Shown here piece after piece: positions 24,466 through 30,701 of a DNA stretch of 31,347 nt (its first letter is position 1; each line of letters begins with the position of its first letter). A program made the translations under genes and the position numbers. Source of the DNA: a virus; IMG/VR virus record IMGVR_UViG_3300033981_000358, positions 1-31,347 of that record, one strand, 5' to 3'. Below the pieces are notes generated by a model. It was not told the origin of the DNA. It saw only the letters and a program-made list of their open reading frames with translations, and did not search any database.

Positions 24466-24611
24466 CAGTAACAGTTCGTTTGGCAGTTATTACCGTAGCA
24501 ACAGGTGGTGCAGCTTACGCAGCGTCCTTGATCGCAATAGGTGTTGTAAGTACAGGTGGCATAGACAAAAGGCGCGGTCACTGCCAACCAAATAGCGAAT
24601 AAGTATTTCAT
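24465..24611 (-). CDS. Cysteine-rich secreted peptide (48 aa)
   Basis: A short frame with AAGGAG before ATG and a stop that overlaps the next ATG gives a 48-residue product. Residues 1-18 (MKYLFAIWLAVTAPFVYA) are a typical signal peptide with an Ala-x-Ala-like end (VYA). The mature part has eight Cys in about 29 residues (20, 26, 31, 34, 37, 38, 43, 47), with TTCC in the middle. This suggests a disulphide-knotted or metal-binding peptide in the periplasm. I know no family. Placement in an early operon suggests action on the host envelope. Confidence 0.65.
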   Translation of the reverse strand: MKYLFAIWLAVTAPFVYATCTYNTYCDQGRCVSCTTCCYGNNCQTNCY

Positions 24612-24621
24612 TGCAGTCTCC

Positions 24622-24888
24622 TTAAAAGGGGATTTCGTCATCGTCCTTACGCTTGGATGGCGTAGGATTCATGTTGCCGCCGACGGGTGGTTGCCAGTTG
24701 TCTTCTTTTAAACTGATCAGTACGCCGCCAGTCGTATCCTTAGTCCATGCGGAGATTTTAAGCGTTTCTCCAATGACATAGTTTCTGCTTACTTTAATTT
24801 CGCCTACCCAATCAGGATGCGCGTTAGTTTTCTTTTTACGGTTTGTGTAAAGAACGCCGGTACCGGGGTTTCTCTCTTTATATTCCAT
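24622..24888 (-). CDS. Small SSB-like / OB-type protein with SSB tail
   Basis: The 88-residue product ends in DDDEIPF, the acidic C-terminal tail that SSB proteins use to recruit DNA-repair and replication partners. The rest has strands around WVGEIKVSRNYVIGETLKIS and AWTKDTTGGVLISLKEDNW, compatible with a short OB-like barrel, smaller than bacterial SSB (about 110 residues before the linker). It probably binds single-stranded DNA made by the exonuclease encoded in the same operon. I am not sure of the fold. Confidence 0.5.
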   Translation of the reverse strand: MEYKERNPGTGVLYTNRKKKTNAHPDWVGEIKVSRNYVIGETLKISAWTKDTTGGVLISLKEDNWQPPVGGNMNPTPSKRKDDDEIPF

Positions 24889-25075
24889 CTTTAATTCCTT
24901 TCGTTAATGAATATTTTGCAAATTCTTTATTTCCGAGGCGCACTGATTGAGTCACGATGGTGTGACCGTCTTTCCTGAGTTCTTCAATGCGTGCTGCCAG
25001 CCGTAACACGCCGTAGAGTCTCAGACTATCTAATGCGGTAATCTCATTACCTTGCTGCAAGTGGCTTAGAATCAT
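24878..25075 (-). CDS. Helix-turn-helix protein (65 aa)
   Basis: The 65-residue product has the pattern NEITALDSLRLYGVLRLAAR, IEELRKDGHTIVTQSV and a terminal KEFAKYSLTKG. This is the winged-HTH style of small phage proteins of the HTH_39 type, where an 'ITxxxAL...G..RLAxRIxELR..G' helix pair is followed by a wing. It may be a regulator or a DNA-binding partner in recombination. No good ribosome site is seen before ATG; it lies 30 bases after the previous stop and overlaps the next start by 11 bases. Confidence 0.65.
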   Translation of the reverse strand: MILSHLQQGNEITALDSLRLYGVLRLAARIEELRKDGHTIVTQSVRLGNKEFAKYSLTKGIKDGI

Positions 25076-25104
25076 TTGGTTTTGAGATTTACCGGCGGCT
25101 GGCT

Positions 25105-25950
25105 TTAACCCTTTTTTATTTCTTCATCCAATCCGTTCTTTGCATCACGGATACCGTTGACCCACACCTCAAACAAGGCTTCATGCTCTTGAGCAATCTT
25201 GTCCAAGACAACTTTATTGGCTTGTTCTAGCGCGTTGATCTTGGCAATCTTCTCCGCAGCGTTGAGCTTTACGTTTTCATAAAGGGTTGTCACTACGTCA
25301 AGATACTTAGCAACAAACTCATCGTCGTTCGGGTAATAGCTATGGGGTTCCTTCATGCCGGGGTACATCATAGGTACGCCAGTTTTAGGTGTTGGCGGTG
25401 GTTCCATGATCTGCACTGGCGCTACTTCGCCGGGTGTAACTAACGGGATTTTGCGTGCATCTGCAATCGTTTCAACTTCAGTTTCGTCAAGCATTCCGAG
25501 TCCACAATGTGCAAGCACCGACCGCCGAATTGCTTTCGTAGTTGCTTTAAGGATTGCGTTAGCGAGTTTTTCTCCGGTAAGACTCCCAACATCCACTGCA
25601 CCTTGATTTTCTGATACTCGTCCATCAGCGCCGGTACATCTAACCGAGACAAGGTAAATTCCATCAACACGTTCTCGATGCGTAATCTGAGTGGATAGCT
25701 TGTGAATGGCACATAGTTGCTGCGTTGCGCCAGCATTCGCATATAAGACATGTTTTCCATTAAGCGTCAGAAGATCAAAAGGTTTAGCGGCAGGATCAAG
25801 ACCTACTTGTTTGCAGCGGTACAGGTAATATTGTTTCTTCTGGTCTTCATTTAAACCAGACAGATCACCGCGCAGAACAATGGATGATTGGATAGCCGGA
25901 TCAAGCGCCAAGACAGAGGCTTCACCGGATAGATTGACTACGTTACTCAT
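25105..25950 (-). CDS. RecT/Red-beta-like annealing protein (putative)
   Basis: The 281-residue product follows GAGGTC before ATG. Residues about 30-165 carry a pattern like the core of phage annealing proteins: YLYRCKQVGLDPAAKPFDLL, VLYANAGATQQLCAIHKLST, IYLVSVRCTGADGR, and AILKATTKAIRRSVLAHCG with GLGMLDETEVETI. The C-terminal 100 residues are Pro-rich, then helical. Such proteins anneal single strands produced by a partner exonuclease. A YqaJ exonuclease gene lies directly upstream in the operon, the usual pairing. Similarity is by pattern only. Confidence 0.6.
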   Translation of the reverse strand: MSNVVNLSGEASVLALDPAIQSSIVLRGDLSGLNEDQKKQYYLYRCKQVGLDPAAKPFDLLTLNGKHVLYANAGATQQLCAIHKLSTQITHRERVDGIYLVSVRCTGADGRVSENQGAVDVGSLTGEKLANAILKATTKAIRRSVLAHCGLGMLDETEVETIADARKIPLVTPGEVAPVQIMEPPPTPKTGVPMMYPGMKEPHSYYPNDDEFVAKYLDVVTTLYENVKLNAAEKIAKINALEQANKVVLDKIAQEHEALFEVWVNGIRDAKNGLDEEIKKG

Positions 25951-25957
25951 ATTGACC

Positions 25958-26851
25958 TCACTTCAGTAAGAAGCGGCGTGAGCCGGGTTGTTCGACAATG
26001 AACTGCTTATGAATATCAGGCATGGCTTTCTTGAACAGTTCCTCAGAAAACTTCTGGCTAGGTTTAGCGTTCTTCCAAGTAGCCAGCACACGCCCGTCAT
26101 AGGTAGATAGCTGCCCTGACTCCATCATGTAGCCTTTGATCAGGTTTGCCAGCTTTGCTTCCTCCTTCTCTAGCGAACCGATTTGCGTCTTCAACAGGCC
26201 AAGGCGCTCACAGGCTTGCTCCAGTTCTCCGGTAGCTAACAGGCTGCTGCCATTGTCCTGCTGATAAACGATCTTGGCGGCATCCCCCATCGTTTCGGGA
26301 TCAAAGCGTTGTGCCTTGATGCGTCCCCAAAACTGTGCCATTTCTTTGGCATGTAAATCCCACTGTTCTTCGGAGAATGTCAGCGGGTAGCCGCAGATTT
26401 CCTGCCCGCCAAAGCAGACAATCAGAATCACATTGGGGATACGATGGACTAAGGATTCATGTAGGCACTGGACAAAGTAGCCGGTATCGACAAAGGTAGA
26501 TTCGTCGTCGCCGTACTTCTTGCGCTGGTGGATGCCAAGGTTCTTGACCTCATAGAGTATCTGCCCGTCCTCTGATATGTAATCAAAGTGGCTGGCAAGA
26601 AAGTCGTGCTGTGGGTGACGCATCATATAATCTGCGTCTTTGAAGTTAATACGCTTACGCCTTGCGTATTCGCGCATGATCGGTTCTTGCATGACAAGAC
26701 CCATCTGCACTGCTTCAATGTCGGAAAGATCGTCTAAAGGTTTTGCGCCTACCTTTTCGGCATAGACCTCACCGGCTCTGCCTTCGACAAATCGACGCGC
26801 ATCGTTAGACCATAGTGCGGTGTTCCGCACTTCGGGAGAAAAGTCACTCAT
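25958..26851 (-). CDS. YqaJ-like / lambda-exonuclease-type recombination nuclease
   Basis: The 297-residue product has a YqaJ-type active site: Glu56 in MQEPIMREY, Asp90 in ASHFDYI and Glu101-x-Lys103 in LYEVKNLG. It has the typical SNDARRFVEGRAGEVYAEK N-terminus, and a coiled-coil C-terminal part. These nucleases chew 5' ends of double-stranded DNA and hand over to an annealing protein, here encoded next in the operon. AGGGG sits before the ATG. The C-terminal coiled coil (LLKTQIGSLEKEEAKLANL) could be an interaction arm. Confidence 0.8.
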   Translation of the reverse strand: MSDFSPEVRNTALWSNDARRFVEGRAGEVYAEKVGAKPLDDLSDIEAVQMGLVMQEPIMREYARRKRINFKDADYMMRHPQHDFLASHFDYISEDGQILYEVKNLGIHQRKKYGDDESTFVDTGYFVQCLHESLVHRIPNVILIVCFGGQEICGYPLTFSEEQWDLHAKEMAQFWGRIKAQRFDPETMGDAAKIVYQQDNGSSLLATGELEQACERLGLLKTQIGSLEKEEAKLANLIKGYMMESGQLSTYDGRVLATWKNAKPSQKFSEELFKKAMPDIHKQFIVEQPGSRRFLLK

Positions 26852-26866
26852 ATCAGCCCCTCATAG

Positions 26867-27073
26867 TTAGGTTTCGGATTCTTTGGCTATCTGACGTTTC
26901 CGCCAGACTGTTTCAGAAAGTGTATCGCCAAAGTCATACACTTCTACAACACTGAACTTAGCATAAGTTTTGTAGTTGTTGATAATAGATTCTACTTCTC
27001 GGTGTGTTACTGCATAGCCTAAGTCTTCAGAGGCAGCGGCAACAACTTTATCTATTAACAAATTATTCATCAT
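26867..27073 (-). CDS. Small hypothetical protein (68 aa)
   Basis: The most likely start is the ATGATG at 27073/27070, overlapping the end of the small membrane-protein gene by 11 bases; no clear ribosome site is present, so translation is probably coupled. The 68-residue product has a helix (NLLIDKVVAAASEDLGYAVT) and strand-like SVVEVYDFGDTLSETV. It recalls half of an HU-type fold, but lacks the arm, so I do not call it HU. Its stop lies just before the conserved leader of the nuclease gene. Confidence 0.5.
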   Translation of the reverse strand: MMNNLLIDKVVAAASEDLGYAVTHREVESIINNYKTYAKFSVVEVYDFGDTLSETVWRKRQIAKESET

Positions 27074-27176
27074 CAGCGAGTAAGGCAATAGCCAGCGCAA
27101 TCAGGGTTATAACTAAAATAATTCCAGCACCAATTAAAGCTGCGCCAATGAAGGTAAGAGTTTCAAAGACTTCCAT
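27063..27176 (-). CDS. Small single-pass membrane protein (37 aa)
   Basis: The 37-residue product is a short acidic start (MEVFETL) and one strong hydrophobic span (IGAALIGAGIILVITLIALA), ending in DDE. AAAAGGA lies before ATG. The start overlaps the end of the gene before by 14 bases, and its end overlaps the start of the next gene. Phages often carry such short membrane proteins in early operons; function is unknown. Confidence 0.5.
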   Translation of the reverse strand: MEVFETLTFIGAALIGAGIILVITLIALAIALLADDE

Positions 27177-27465
27177 GAGTTTTTTTCCTTTTCATAAAAG
27201 CTATGAATTCTTCAAACATTTCAATGCCCACCTCTTTGCATCCCTGCCCCCTTGCGCGGATAGCGGCGGCGCATGAAAACGCAGCCAGCGTTGCATCGCC
27301 ATCGCCTCTGGCTTGTGTGTGTGTAACAAGCTCATCACACACCTTCGCACAGGCTTCCCGTTCTTCTGCAACAGCTTGCTTAACTGCAATACAGGAAGGG
27401 TTTTGGCAATCAGCATGGCAGGTATGAATATCGTCTGGCTGTGCCAGTTCTTTCCACTTACCCAT
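27163..27465 (-). CDS. Cys-rich phage hypothetical protein (100 aa)
   Basis: I start at 27465, where GGAGGT precedes ATG, not 13 codons earlier. The 100-residue product has CHADCQNPSCIAVKQAVAEE, then REACAKVCDELVTHTQAR and LAAFSCAAAIRARG. The 'EREACAKVCDEL ... AAxIRARG' pattern is common in small phage proteins of early regions and is found in many genomes; its function is unknown to me. Paired Cys/His in the first 30 residues might bind zinc. Confidence 0.65.
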   Translation of the reverse strand: MGKWKELAQPDDIHTCHADCQNPSCIAVKQAVAEEREACAKVCDELVTHTQARGDGDATLAAFSCAAAIRARGQGCKEVGIEMFEEFIAFMKRKKTHGSL

Positions 27466-27736
27466 TGAGCACCTCCGCAGCCTTGAGCTTGCCTGTTTCT
27501 CCATCGAAAGTCAGGCGCAGGTTGTCACCTGTATAGCGGTTGTCGGCAGGGCCAGCAATATGATTGGGCGTGGCTTCGGCATACATAACAAAGTCTGGTT
27601 TTGGCTCAATACGGTAATCAATGCTTTCTTCCCACCAAGGTGATGCCGTAGGTAGCCAAACGTTGCCCTGCCGATATTCAATCAGAGCGCCGTTCGCCCA
27701 AGCGATGATCAGGTCTTTGTGTTTGTGTGGTTTCAT
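27458..27736 (-). CDS. Phage hypothetical protein (92 aa)
   Basis: The 92-residue product begins with HKHKDLIIAWANGALIEYRQ and continues with PWWEESIDYRIEPKPDFV, a pattern found in many small phage proteins, in which a helix and a pair of strands precede a Trp-rich turn. An AGGGG sits at a good distance before ATG. No catalytic residues stand out. The end overlaps the start of the next gene by eight bases. Confidence 0.6.
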   Translation of the reverse strand: MKPHKHKDLIIAWANGALIEYRQGNVWLPTASPWWEESIDYRIEPKPDFVMYAEATPNHIAGPADNRYTGDNLRLTFDGETGKLKAAEVLNG

Positions 27737-27869
27737 TGCGTAGCCCCTCGCATGTATAGATGTGTTTGTGTACTGGACACGGATGATGGACAGGAGCAGG
27801 AGATAGCCACAACAGCAGCAGATAGAGTGCCGTAATGCCTACCATAGCCCCTAGAAACGGTTTAAGCAT
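27678..27869 (-). CDS. Possible small membrane protein (63 aa)
   Basis: A frame starting at ATG 27869, overlapping the stop of the previous gene, gives a 63-residue product with one N-terminal membrane span (FLGAMVGITALYLLLLWLS) and a Cys/His-containing polar tail. Its last 59 bases overlap the next gene in another frame, and no strong ribosome site is seen, so the true end or existence is uncertain. A signal-anchor lipoprotein-like role cannot be supported; there is no lipobox. Confidence 0.4.
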   Translation of the reverse strand: MLKPFLGAMVGITALYLLLLWLSPAPVHHPCPVHKHIYTCEGLRNETTQTQRPDHRLGERRSD

Positions 27870-28047
27870 CGAGTTCAACTAAGGATAGGCGTTGCTCTTT
27901 CAAACGCAGTACAGAGGCTTTCAAGGCCGCGACAGAGTGTCTGGCTTTGTCTAAAGCCATCTGCGCTTTGATTTCTTGGGTACGGATTTGGTCAATGAGC
28001 TTATGCTCAGACCGTGGATCGAAATGATCTTTGGAAGATAGATTCAT
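27862..28047 (-). CDS. Small coiled-coil protein (61 aa), first gene of recombination operon
   Basis: The 61-residue helical product (EHKLIDQIRTQEIKAQMALD and SVAALKASVLRLKEQRLSL) is highly charged and likely a coiled coil. GAGGG precedes ATG, inside the leader shared with other leftward genes. It is the first gene after the candidate promoter at 28097-28125. The function is unknown; a small early regulator or DNA-associated protein is possible. Confidence 0.55.
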   Translation of the reverse strand: MNLSSKDHFDPRSEHKLIDQIRTQEIKAQMALDKARHSVAALKASVLRLKEQRLSLVELDA

Positions 28048-28096
28048 GGCAAACCCTCATAGTTAGGAAACGGATAATGTGCATCAGCACACACGC

Positions 28097-28125
28097 ACAT
28101 TAGGACACATTAAAACATCTGTCAA
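28097..28125 (-). promoter_or_regulatory. Sigma70-like promoter for leftward recombination operon
   Basis: On the minus strand TTGACA (28125-28120) is followed after exactly 17 bases by TAATGT (28102-28097), keeping the key first, second and last positions of the -10 box. The first gene starts 50 bases further on. A second TTGACA on the same strand at 28146-28141 has no good -10. The DnaA-box cluster lies directly upstream, so replication initiation and this promoter may affect each other. Confidence 0.5.
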
Positions 28126-28152
28126 CCATTTATTTTATGTTGTCAAAATGCC

Positions 28153-28216
28153 TGTGGATAACTCTGTGGATAACTTTACAGTGTGGTGTGGATAAGTTGT
28201 TAATGCCTGTGGATAA
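28153..28216. other. Cluster of four perfect DnaA boxes (candidate origin)
   Basis: TGTGGATAA, the complement of the consensus DnaA box TTATCCACA, occurs at 28153-28161, 28165-28173, 28187-28195 and 28208-28216, all in the same direction. The starts are 12, 22 and 21 bases apart, near whole helical turns for the latter two. No gene is here, AT-rich DNA follows, and a recombination operon begins beside it. Host DnaA binding is a strong prediction; use as a replication origin is inference. Confidence 0.75.
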
Positions 28217-28263
28217 GTTGTTAGAGCGTGAATCCTACATATATACATATATGCCTATATCTA

Positions 28264-28311
28264 GATATGGTACCTATATCCTAGGTTTAATATAGATATA
28301 GGTACCTATAT
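28264..28311. repeat. Paired palindromes around GGTACC
   Basis: ATATAGGTACCTATAT at 28296-28311 is a perfect 16-base palindrome. A near copy centred on GGTACC at 28269-28274 is flanked by GATAT and TATATC and lacks one A. Between them is CCTAGG. Such paired palindromes in an AT-rich region beside DnaA boxes could be binding sites of a phage initiator or repressor, or part of an unwinding element. Confidence 0.45.
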
Positions 28312-28318
28312 GGATGTA

Positions 28319-28443
28319 GGTAATACAAAGGATATAGGGAGAATATGTAGGTATAACAAAGGGGTAATATAGATAAAAAATCTATTTCTCAAACATATAG
28401 GGAAGTTATCTAGGTATAACAAAGGATATAGGTATAACAAAGG
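28319..28443 (+). repeat. Iteron-like direct repeats (GGTATAACAAAGG)
   Basis: GGTATAACAAAGG occurs at 28350-28362, 28413-28425 and 28431-28443. A variant, GGTAATACAAAGG, is at 28319-28331. Three copies are followed by ATAT. They are all in one direction. The last two are 18 bases apart, so fall on nearby helical faces. Next to the DnaA boxes they look like iterons for a phage-coded origin-binding protein; a regulator binding site is the alternative. Confidence 0.55.
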
Positions 28444-28663
28444 ATATATGTGACATATAGCATCTATGAGCAGACAGGCGCGCGTTACATATGCGCGAGG
28501 ACATTTCCGATTTTTCTGCCATGCCTAAATGTCAATAGACTGAACCTGCCTACCTTGACAAACAAGCAATAAGGGCTGTGGGAATAGGGGGTCGAGGTCA
28601 ATCGAACAGAGCTGGCACCACGGCAATAGGGTTTAAAACGGTTTTAAGGTGCCTACAAGCGGC
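28444..28663. other. Non-coding stretch between iterons and terminator
   Basis: I see no credible gene here. It includes a short inverted repeat CGCGC (28479-28483) / GCGCG (28493-28497) around TTACATAT. A TTGACA (28555-28560, plus strand) lacks a -10 box. The region drops from strongly AT-rich to average composition near 28470. Confidence 0.5.
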
Positions 28664-28695
28664 GCAAAAGAAAAAGCCGATAACTCGTATCGGCT
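28664..28695 (-). terminator. Rho-independent terminator of leftward operon 2
   Basis: On the minus strand AGCCGATA pairs perfectly with TATCGGCT (28695-28688 with 28682-28675) around the loop CGAGT, and then TTTTTCTTTT follows. It is 25 bases after the stop of the 42-aa gene and closes the operon that begins with the promoter at 30745-30774. Confidence 0.85.
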
Positions 28696-28720
28696 AAAGT
28701 GAAAACGCCTTAAAAGGGCT

Positions 28721-28849
28721 TTATTGGAATATCAGGAAAAACATAACGATAATGCTATAAATGCCCAATGCAAACATGGCACCTGTTAAGTAAAAGAAAA
28801 TACCGCCCTTCTCCATCTTTTCATTAAACCGCTTTTCCCAATCGCTCAT
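28721..28849 (-). CDS. Small membrane protein (42 aa)
   Basis: A short frame with AAGGGG before ATG, overlapping the previous stop as ATGA, gives a 42-residue product: a charged start (SDWEKRFNEKMEKG) then a hydrophobic part (IFFYLTGAMFALGI and YSIIVMFFLIF), one long or two short spans. It is the last gene before the terminator. Function is unknown. Confidence 0.6.
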   Translation of the reverse strand: MSDWEKRFNEKMEKGGIFFYLTGAMFALGIYSIIVMFFLIFQ

Positions 28850-29058
28850 GATTTCCCCTTAATTGACACAATATTTGCAGAAGCAAATTTACCGTCTTTG
28901 CCTAAAAAATCATGGAAAGCACGGCACAAAGACGCATATTTATCATCTTGCCAAACTGAAAACCATCTTTCCATGCCGTCAGAACTAAGCAATTGCCAAT
29001 CATTACCATGCAAATATGCTTTGATGAGTGTTTTGCCATCAGAATAAAAAGCGTTCAT
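28846..29058 (-). CDS. Small hypothetical protein (70 aa)
   Basis: I place the start at 29058, behind AAGGGGAAAAC, rather than ten codons upstream. The 70-residue product (MNAFYSDGKTLIKAYLHGND then WQLLSSDGMERWFSVWQDD and YASLCRAFHDFLGK) has strand-like beginnings and a helical end, with no known motif. It lies between two other small early genes and overlaps the next one by ATGA. Confidence 0.6.
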   Translation of the reverse strand: MNAFYSDGKTLIKAYLHGNDWQLLSSDGMERWFSVWQDDKYASLCRAFHDFLGKDGKFASANIVSIKGKS

Positions 29059-29068
29059 TGTTTTCCCC

Positions 29069-29347
29069 TTAATCTGCAAAAGCGTCAAAAGTTAAACCGG
29101 CGGGCAAGTCTTTGTTGTAAAAATACAGTCGCACATCATGTGTTTCCGCATACAAGTCGCACACTTCGCATACTTTAAAATCAGTGCCGGTAGGCAATAC
29201 GTCAAAAGTGCCGGATAAGTGTTGCCACTGATCAACGAATTGATCCAGTTGCATTGCTTCCTCATCCGTTAAACCGGAATAGTCATCATTGATCAATGCC
29301 GAAAGGAAATGCCCTGAGATATTAAAATCGCAATAATCGTTAAACAT
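29069..29347 (-). CDS. Small acidic hypothetical protein (92 aa)
   Basis: The 92-residue acidic product has FNISGHFLSALINDDYSGLT, a helix EEAMQLDQFVDQWQHLSG and FKVCEVCDLYAETHDVRLY. The middle part is like that of small phage/plasmid proteins (a DUF6926-like pattern; not verified) often beside anti-restriction genes. Negative charge and nearness to ArdC suggest DNA mimicry or anti-defence, but that is inference. AAGGGG precedes ATG within the shared leader. Confidence 0.6.
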   Translation of the reverse strand: MFNDYCDFNISGHFLSALINDDYSGLTDEEAMQLDQFVDQWQHLSGTFDVLPTGTDFKVCEVCDLYAETHDVRLYFYNKDLPAGLTFDAFAD

Positions 29348-29390
29348 AATTCACCCCTTAGAGTTTAGGAAATGGCATAAAACATGCCCA

Positions 29391-29412
29391 TATGCGCCCC
29401 TAGAGGCGCATA
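29391..29412. other. Perfect inverted repeat between small genes
   Basis: TATGCGCC (29391-29398) and GGCGCATA (29405-29412) form an 8-bp perfect stem around a six-base loop CCTAGA. It lies between the stop of the 64-aa gene and the leader of the 92-aa gene. There is no direct T tract, so a typical terminator is unlikely. An mRNA-stability hairpin, attenuator or operator are options. Confidence 0.5.
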
Positions 29413-29422
29413 CAGTCAGGTT

Positions 29423-29617
29423 TTAGGTTGTAACGGGATTCTCAAGCTCGCCAAGTAAATGCGTTGTCATTCTGTAAATGTGGCTTGCTGCGGAAAGAGA
29501 ATCTGCACCGCATGTGTCAATGATTTCCTCATAGTGCCGTTCCTCACTTTCGAGAACATAATTGGCAATGGCAATAATCTGTAACATTGCTTCATTGGAA
29601 ATTGTGTGCGTTTTCAT
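29423..29617 (-). CDS. Small hypothetical protein (64 aa)
   Basis: The 64-residue acidic helical product (ISNEAMLQIIAIANYVLESE and ERHYEEIIDTCGADSLSAAS, HIYRMTTHLL) starts behind CTAAGGGG. There are no membrane spans or known motif. It follows the ArdC gene in the same operon with 14 bases between them. Confidence 0.55.
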   Translation of the reverse strand: MKTHTISNEAMLQIIAIANYVLESEERHYEEIIDTCGADSLSAASHIYRMTTHLLGELENPVTT

Positions 29618-29631
29618 GTTTTTCCCCTTAG

Positions 29632-30522
29632 TTAAGCTGCGATTGCTTCGGTGATCTCGCCATGCTCATCGGCACTGGTAGCTGTCAGGTAGTCCATAGC
29701 TTGCTGCGCTTTTGCACTTGCTGAGAGAATGAATTTCTTATCATTTCTGAGTGCTGATAGCCAATTTTCAATGTATCCCGCATGCCTTAAATCGCCGTCA
29801 ATACCGCATTTTGCACAAAGCATAGCCGCGCCTAGTTCAGCAACTAATTCTTCAAACGCATATTCTTCGCTGCCAAAACGTGCTGGAGTAATACGCTTTA
29901 GCCTTGATTCGTGGCCTGAAGCATGTACGGATTCGTGAAGCAAAGTAGCGTAGTAATTCTCACGAGAATCAAATGCTGCCATTGCGGGCATAACGATAGC
30001 ATCTGTACTTGGCCTGAAATAGGCACTGTCACCTGCATGCGTTAAACCGCCAGAGAGATTCAGACGGGAAACAATGGCATCTGCTTGCTCGCATGAATTC
30101 CAATCTACTTGTGGCGGCTCTGGCATGTCAGGCAGGTTTAGCCCTTCGCATTGCTCTACATTGAAAACGTAGTAGTGTTTGATAAAAGCATAGGCACTTG
30201 TCACTGATTCGCCCTTATCGCCGATGGTTTCTTTGCGGTGAACATTCCAATAAACAACTGGTGTGCCCTTCTGATCTGCTTTAACTGTACCGCCCAATGC
30301 TTGCGCTTGCTTAAAAGTAACGTAATGCGGTAAGGCATAAGGCTGCATACCTAGCCAAAAGTGATTGACACCGCGATAAACCGTGCCGGATGCCGGGTTA
30401 TATGGCATTCCTTCGCCGGGCATGCCCTTCAGAGTACGCCATGGTTTAACCCATGGTGTTGCGCCCTTTTCTAGTTCGGAAATAATGCGATCAGTAATTA
30501 GTTGAGCAATGTCGATTTTCAT
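29632..30522 (-). CDS. ardC: ArdC-type anti-restriction protein
   Basis: The 296-residue product has the N-terminal ArdC ssDNA-binding domain (ELEKGATPWVKPWRTLKGMP, YNPASGTVYRGVNHFWLG, FKQAQALGGTV) and a C-terminal zincin-like metallopeptidase domain with HESVH (196-200) in LLHESVHASGH and a downstream Glu in FEELVAELGAAM. ArdC proteins protect incoming DNA from restriction. It fits an early gene; it follows only a small membrane-protein gene after the promoter. AGGGG precedes ATG. Length is usual for the family. Confidence 0.85.
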   Translation of the reverse strand: MKIDIAQLITDRIISELEKGATPWVKPWRTLKGMPGEGMPYNPASGTVYRGVNHFWLGMQPYALPHYVTFKQAQALGGTVKADQKGTPVVYWNVHRKETIGDKGESVTSAYAFIKHYYVFNVEQCEGLNLPDMPEPPQVDWNSCEQADAIVSRLNLSGGLTHAGDSAYFRPSTDAIVMPAMAAFDSRENYYATLLHESVHASGHESRLKRITPARFGSEEYAFEELVAELGAAMLCAKCGIDGDLRHAGYIENWLSALRNDKKFILSASAKAQQAMDYLTATSADEHGEITEAIAA

Positions 30523-30539
30523 GGTTAGCCCCTAGTGGA

Positions 30540-30701
30540 TTACTTATCGGAAATTAGCAGTTCAAAACCGCAAACGATTGAACCGATACCGAGTAAACAG
30601 AAAGCCGCCATTGGCAAAATGCTTGCATTGATAGCAGCAAAGATTAGAACTAGAACATTGCAGAAAATGCCGAATAAGATAAACAGTGCTGAATCTTTCA
30701 T
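30540..30701 (-). CDS. Small two-span membrane protein (53 aa), first gene of operon 2
   Basis: A short frame behind AAGGGGTTTACC gives a 53-residue product with two hydrophobic spans, around ALFILFGIFCNVLVLIFAAI and PMAAFCLLGIGSIVCGFELL, and short charged ends. It is the first gene after the promoter at 30745-30774, so among the earliest made. A role in excluding other phages or guarding the membrane is possible but cannot be shown. Confidence 0.6.
   Translation of the reverse strand: MKDSALFILFGIFCNVLVLIFAAINASILPMAAFCLLGIGSIVCGFELLISDK

Noticed and set aside
26867-27073. HU/IHF-like DNA-binding protein.
   Set aside because: The first helix resembles HU, but the beta arm and the GFG-x-F motif are missing.
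28555-28577. TTGACA on the plus strand as promoter.
   Set aside because: No -10-like hexamer within 15-19 bases and no plus-strand gene follows.
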